A stretch of DNA of 8,162 nucleotides. It comes from Actinomycetota bacterium. GTDB lineage: Bacteria > Actinomycetota > Acidimicrobiia > Acidimicrobiales > SZUA-35. The notes under the pieces were generated by a model that was not told where the DNA came from, ran no database searches, and worked only from the letters and a program-made list of their open reading frames with translations. Each line of letters starts with the position of its first letter. Within the stretch, counting starts at the first letter, position 1. The position numbers and the translations under genes were made by a program. The stretch lies in assembly GCA_027730885.1 (NCBI GenBank), contig JAQCHM010000135.1:1-8162 (forward strand). Direction: 5' to 3'. Of the stretch, positions 5,173-8,162 are shown piece after piece.

Positions 5173-6696
5173 GTGAACCTGCTGGAGCTCTTCATCGACC
5201 GCGTGAACGACGCAGAGGCGACTGGTCGCCCCTGCCTCACGGTGCCCGCGGACTCAGGCCGCATCGCGACGCAGTGGACGTTCGCGCGACTCTTCGGTGA
5301 GGCAGCCGCGATCGCGGCGGTGCTCCAGGCCGACGGCGCCAAGGTCGGCGACCGGGTCGTGGCCCAGGTCGACAAGTCTCCCGAAGCATTCGCCCTCTAT
5401 CTTGCGTGTCTGCAAGCCGGATTGGTGTACGTGCCGTTGAATACGGCCTACACCCCGAGTGAGGTTGCGTTCTTCCTCTCCGACACCGACGCCCACACGT
5501 TCGTGTGCCGACCGGGAACCGAAGCCTCGCTGGTCGAAGCAACCGCGGCAACGTCGGCGGTGCAGACCCTCGGAGCGAGTGGAGGCGGGACACTGGCCGA
5601 ACGGGCCAAGGCCATCGCTCCGCTCGCCGGCATGACCGATCGCGCTGACGACGATCTCGCCTGCATGCTGTACACGTCGGGTACGACGGGCCGGTCCAAG
5701 GGGGCGATGCTTACGCACCGCAACCTCGCGGCCAACGGACTCGCCCTGCACCAGACCTGGGCTTTCGGGCCGGGCGACGTGCTGTTGCACATCCTGCCGA
5801 TCTTCCACGTGCACGGTCTGTTCGTGGCGCTCCACTGCGCGCTGCTCAACGCATCCGAGGTCATCTTCTGTCCGACGTTCGACACCACCATCGTCCGGCG
5901 CGAACTGCAACGGGCCACGGTGATGATGGGCGTACCCACCCACTACACCCGCTTGCTCGACGATCCGCAGTTCGGCGCCGATGACTGCACCAACGTCCGG
6001 CTCTTCACCTCGGGGTCGGCCCCGATGACCGAGGCCGTCTTCAACCAGTTCACCGAGCGCACCGGCCACAGGATCTGTGAACGGTACGGCATGACCGAAA
6101 CCGGCATCCTCACGTCGAACCCCTACGACGGCGAGCGGACCGCCGGAACGGTCGGCTATCCCCTACCGGGCATCGAGTTGAAGGTCCTGACCGAGGACGG
6201 CGAGCCGGCCCGAGTCGGCGAGAACGGCATGGTCTGGGTTCGGGGTGAGCACATCGGCCCTGGCTACTGGCGCCTCCCGGAGAAGACGGCCGAGGAACGC
6301 TCGACCGACGGGTTCTTCCGCACCGGCGATGTCGGTTTCCTCGACGCCACCGGCCGATTGACCCTTGCCGGCAGGGCCGGCGACATGATCATCTCCGGCG
6401 GCTACAACGTGTACCCGAAAGAGATCGAGCTCGTCCTCGACGAGGTCCCCGGTGTCGTCGAGTCGGCGGTCGTGGGTCTCCCCCACCCAGACTTCGGCGA
6501 GGGCGTGGTGGCCTTCATCGTCGGTCAGACCACGACCGAAGTGCTCCAAGCCGCATGCGGGCAGCATCTCGCTCGGTTCAAGCATCCGAAGCACTACTAC
6601 TTCGTCGACGAGTTGCCCCGAAACGCAATGGGCAAGGTGCAAAAGGCCCAGCTACGCGCCGACCACGCCGCCTTCTTCGCACCGAACGAGGACTGA
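5173..6696 (+). CDS. AMP-forming acyl-CoA synthetase, malonyl-CoA synthetase (MatB)-like
   Basis: The 507-residue product is a complete ANL-superfamily adenylate-forming ligase, close to the usual size of malonyl-CoA synthetases. In order it shows the phosphate loop 'YTSGTTGRSKGA' (167-178), 'LPIFHVHGLFVALH' (about 208-221), the aromatic/A5 motif 'RYGMTETGILTSNPYDG' (304-320), 'GTVGYPLPGIELKV', 'FFRTGDVG' (381-388), the hinge region 'GDMIISGGYNVYPKEIE', and the C-terminal 'NAMGKVQK' with Lys488 as the adenylation lysine. The H-V-H-G segment and the 'TSNPYDGER' stretch resemble MatB, which joins malonate or methylmalonate to CoA using ATP. A specificity for another short or dicarboxylic acid is possible. 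The GTG start follows a -10 box by six bases. The gene lies 26 bp after the DGLPV gene, but with its own promoter. It may activate a product of that operon, or be unrelated. Confidence 0.85.
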   Translation: MNLLELFIDRVNDAEATGRPCLTVPADSGRIATQWTFARLFGEAAAIAAVLQADGAKVGDRVVAQVDKSPEAFALYLACLQAGLVYVPLNTAYTPSEVAFFLSDTDAHTFVCRPGTEASLVEATAATSAVQTLGASGGGTLAERAKAIAPLAGMTDRADDDLACMLYTSGTTGRSKGAMLTHRNLAANGLALHQTWAFGPGDVLLHILPIFHVHGLFVALHCALLNASEVIFCPTFDTTIVRRELQRATVMMGVPTHYTRLLDDPQFGADDCTNVRLFTSGSAPMTEAVFNQFTERTGHRICERYGMTETGILTSNPYDGERTAGTVGYPLPGIELKVLTEDGEPARVGENGMVWVRGEHIGPGYWRLPEKTAEERSTDGFFRTGDVGFLDATGRLTLAGRAGDMIISGGYNVYPKEIELVLDEVPGVVESAVVGLPHPDFGEGVVAFIVGQTTTEVLQAACGQHLARFKHPKHYYFVDELPRNAMGKVQKAQLRADHAAFFAPNED

Positions 6697-6708
6697 GATC
6701 ATCCTCCA

Positions 6709-6733
6709 ATCTTGAGGAAGACCTGCTCAAGGT
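6709..6733 (+). repeat. Inverted repeat in the ligase-tadE gap
   Basis: ATCTTGAG, nine-base loop GAAGACCTG, CTCAAGGT: an eight-pair hairpin (one G-U) in the 87-bp gap between the ligase stop and the TadE-like gene. It could be a terminator without a T-run, as is common in actinobacteria, or an operator for the pilus genes. No clear promoter for the Tad pair is visible between it and 6784. Confidence 0.4.
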
Positions 6734-6783
6734 TCCTGTCGTTTCGGCCGATTTGCCTTCCAACGGCAGTGGAAAGAGCACGA

Positions 6784-7275
6784 ATGGCGAAGCTTCGCAG
6801 AAACCGCACAGATGGGCATCCCGACCGGCGTCGGCGTCAGCGCGGCGCAGCGATGGTCGAGTTCGCCTTCGTCGGACCGGTGCTCATGGTGCTCCTCTTC
6901 GGCGTCATCGAGTTCAGCTGGGTCTTCAACCAGTTCCTCGACGTCCGCCACGGTTCGCGTGAAGCGGCCCGTCTCGTCGCGGTCAACTACCAGCCCGGTA
7001 CTGCGGTCGGTGACGCCCAGACGACGTCGATCGTCACGGAAATCTGTGGCCGAATCGACGCGCCCGAGGATGCGAGGGTGCAGATTTCGTTGGTGACCGC
7101 CGGAGTCAATGAACCGGGTGATCTCGCGGTCGTCAGAGTCGAGCGTGACCTCGAGCAGCTCACCGGTTTCTTCGCCGCCTTCCTGAACAACCTTCAGCCC
7201 AACGCCGAGACCACCTTCCTGCTCGAACAAGATGCAACCTGGAACGCAACCGTTGGGGAAGTGGCCTGCCCGTGA
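6784..7275 (+). CDS. TadE-like pilus assembly pseudopilin
   Basis: The 163-residue protein has a basic N-terminus ('RRRRQRG', 15-21), then 'AAMVEFAFVGPVLMVLLFGVIEF', a hydrophobic pilin-like helix (about 22-48), then 'HGSREAARLVAV'. This is the TadE-like domain pattern. Cleavage after Gly21 would put Glu26 at +5, exactly as in class III (Flp-type) prepilin signals cut by the TadV peptidase. TadE-like minor pseudopilins help assemble Flp/Tad pili used for surface attachment. The rest (about 60-163) would face outside the membrane. I chose the ATG at 6784 because GGAAAG lies seven bases upstream; a TTG at 6712 would add 24 residues not typical of the family. The stop overlaps the next gene's GTG by four bases, so the two are coupled. 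Confidence 0.85.
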   Translation: MAKLRRNRTDGHPDRRRRQRGAAMVEFAFVGPVLMVLLFGVIEFSWVFNQFLDVRHGSREAARLVAVNYQPGTAVGDAQTTSIVTEICGRIDAPEDARVQISLVTAGVNEPGDLAVVRVERDLEQLTGFFAAFLNNLQPNAETTFLLEQDATWNATVGEVACP

Positions 7276-8162
7276 GCCGTCCAGCCGACCACCACGAAAC
7301 GGAGCGGGGCGCTGTTCTCGCCATCTCCGCCATTTCGATGATCATGCTGCTCGTCTTCACCGCGTTCGCCATCGATCTCGGCAGCGTCTACCTCCACCGC
7401 CAGGAAGATCAGACAGCCACCGACATCGCGGTGATCGCCGCCGGCTTCGATCGCTACAGCGCGGCCTCGGTCACTGCTGCATCGGTGGCATCGCTGAACG
7501 AGAACCTCGGCACGTCCTTCACCGCAGCGGACATGAACACCTGCGGCACCGTCGGCATACCGGCGGGCTGGACCGCATACACCAACGCAAACTGCCTGAC
7601 CCACGACCAGTCATGGACCCGGCTCATGCTGCGTGTCCCACCCCAAACCTACAACACGACCTTCGCCAAGCTGGCCGGCATCGACTCCTTCTCCCATACG
7701 GCCTTCGCCGTCGTCTCGATCGAGGGCCCGACCGGCGGTGGCGGCGTGCTCCCCGTCGTCGCCCAGGCCAACGCGGGCAGCTACCAGTGTTTGAAGGTCG
7801 GCGCCTCCAACGTTCCGGACGATCAGTGCAACGACAATGCCAGCGGCAACTTCGGGCTGGCCAACTTTTCGATGTTCGACAACGAGGCCATGGGCACGAC
7901 CCAGGACTGCAACGGCGACGGCAAGAAGCGCATGTCCAGCTTCCTGGCGATGGGCATCGACCACGACATCTCCCGTTTCAACTTCCCCCCCCACAACGGG
8001 ACGATGGTCGTCGATACGACCTCATGCGGAGCCACCCCCGCACCGAACGCGGTCACCACGGTCACCGGAAACGTTCCCAACTGGGTGGGCAACGGCATGA
8101 TCGACGGCGATTCGTTCACCGACGGGCGGCCGGCCCGCCTCCGACGGACCGGCGGGGTGGGG
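7272..8162 (+). CDS. TadG-like (TadE/TadG-type) pilus assembly protein, 3'-truncated
   Basis: The frame opens with GTG at 7272, overlapping the TadE-like gene by GTGA, and is still open at the window end after 297 codons. The N-terminus 'ERGAVLAISAISMIMLLVFTAFAIDLGSVYLHRQEDQTATDIAVIAAG' pattern (residues 11-58) begins with E-R-G, then a membrane helix (about 14-34), then the I-D-L-G and Q-x-x-T-D-x-A motifs of the putative Flp pilus-assembly TadG-like family. The extracytoplasmic part contains several Cys residues ('MNTCGTVG', 'ANCLTHD', 'YQCLKVG', 'DQCNDN', 'QDCNGDGKK', 'TTSCGAT') that could form disulfides outside the membrane. The later 'NWVGNGMIDGDSF' and 'GRPARLRR' stretch stays in frame to the edge. 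It probably works with the upstream TadE-like protein in pilus assembly. An eight-C run at 7985-7992 does not break the frame. Confidence 0.82.
   Translation, partial: MSRPADHHETERGAVLAISAISMIMLLVFTAFAIDLGSVYLHRQEDQTATDIAVIAAGFDRYSAASVTAASVASLNENLGTSFTAADMNTCGTVGIPAGWTAYTNANCLTHDQSWTRLMLRVPPQTYNTTFAKLAGIDSFSHTAFAVVSIEGPTGGGGVLPVVAQANAGSYQCLKVGASNVPDDQCNDNASGNFGLANFSMFDNEAMGTTQDCNGDGKKRMSSFLAMGIDHDISRFNFPPHNGTMVVDTTSCGATPAPNAVTTVTGNVPNWVGNGMIDGDSFTDGRPARLRRTGGVG

Noticed and set aside
5254..6069. 271-residue minus-strand open frame opposite the ligase
   Set aside because: Antisense shadow of a well-supported ligase; its sequence is Arg/Gly/Val-rich with no domain.
1..8162. CRISPR arrays, insertion sequences, phage or integrase genes
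   Set aside because: No regularly spaced repeats, transposase motifs or attachment-like direct repeats were seen. The tRNA-Val is intact and no partial copy of its 3' end was noticed nearby.

Overview
This is a high-GC, gene-dense bacterial window. Several genes seem to start directly at the first base of the mRNA, on GTG or ATG six bases after a TANNNT-type -10 box. Others use a Shine-Dalgarno site or 4-base stop/start overlaps. Together with the gene types (Tad pilus genes, a class II aldolase, a MatB-like ligase) this fits an actinobacterium, possibly Acidimicrobiia-like. The lineage is an inference; no marker gene is present.

Layout: (1) 1-972, the 3' part of a ketopantoate-reductase family gene (+). 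(2) 1060-1133, tRNA-Val(UAC) on the minus strand. (3) 1185-2002, a class II aldolase/adducin gene (+) broken by an apparent one-base deletion near 1700. (4) 2018-2794, an inositol-monophosphatase family gene (-), convergent with the aldolase. (5) 2921-3484, an unrecognised acidic protein (+). (6) 3507-4079, a UGSC-family protein whose frame is interrupted by one TGA at 3786-3788, best read as selenocysteine. (7) 4076-5146, a large conserved protein of unknown function with a DGLPV motif, overlapping gene 6 by 4 bases. (8) 5173-6696, an acyl-CoA/malonyl-CoA synthetase-like ligase. (9) 6784-7275, a TadE-like pseudopilin. (10) 7272 to the window end, a TadG-like protein, overlapping gene 9 by 4 bases and cut by the edge.

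The centre of interest is 3507-5146. A conventional gene finder would stop gene 6 at the TGA and call two fragments or a pseudogene. Both halves lie in the same frame, the TGA falls exactly at the U of a U-G-S-C motif, and a small hairpin that fits bacterial SECIS rules lies just downstream. The selenoprotein is translationally coupled to the DGLPV-motif protein, so the two probably work together, perhaps as a redox enzyme and its partner. The reaction is unknown. The upstream acidic protein (23-bp gap) and the downstream ligase (own promoter inside a perfect dyad) may or may not belong to the same pathway. The aldolase and phosphatase look like unrelated metabolic genes, and the Tad pair is the start of a separate surface-pilus locus.
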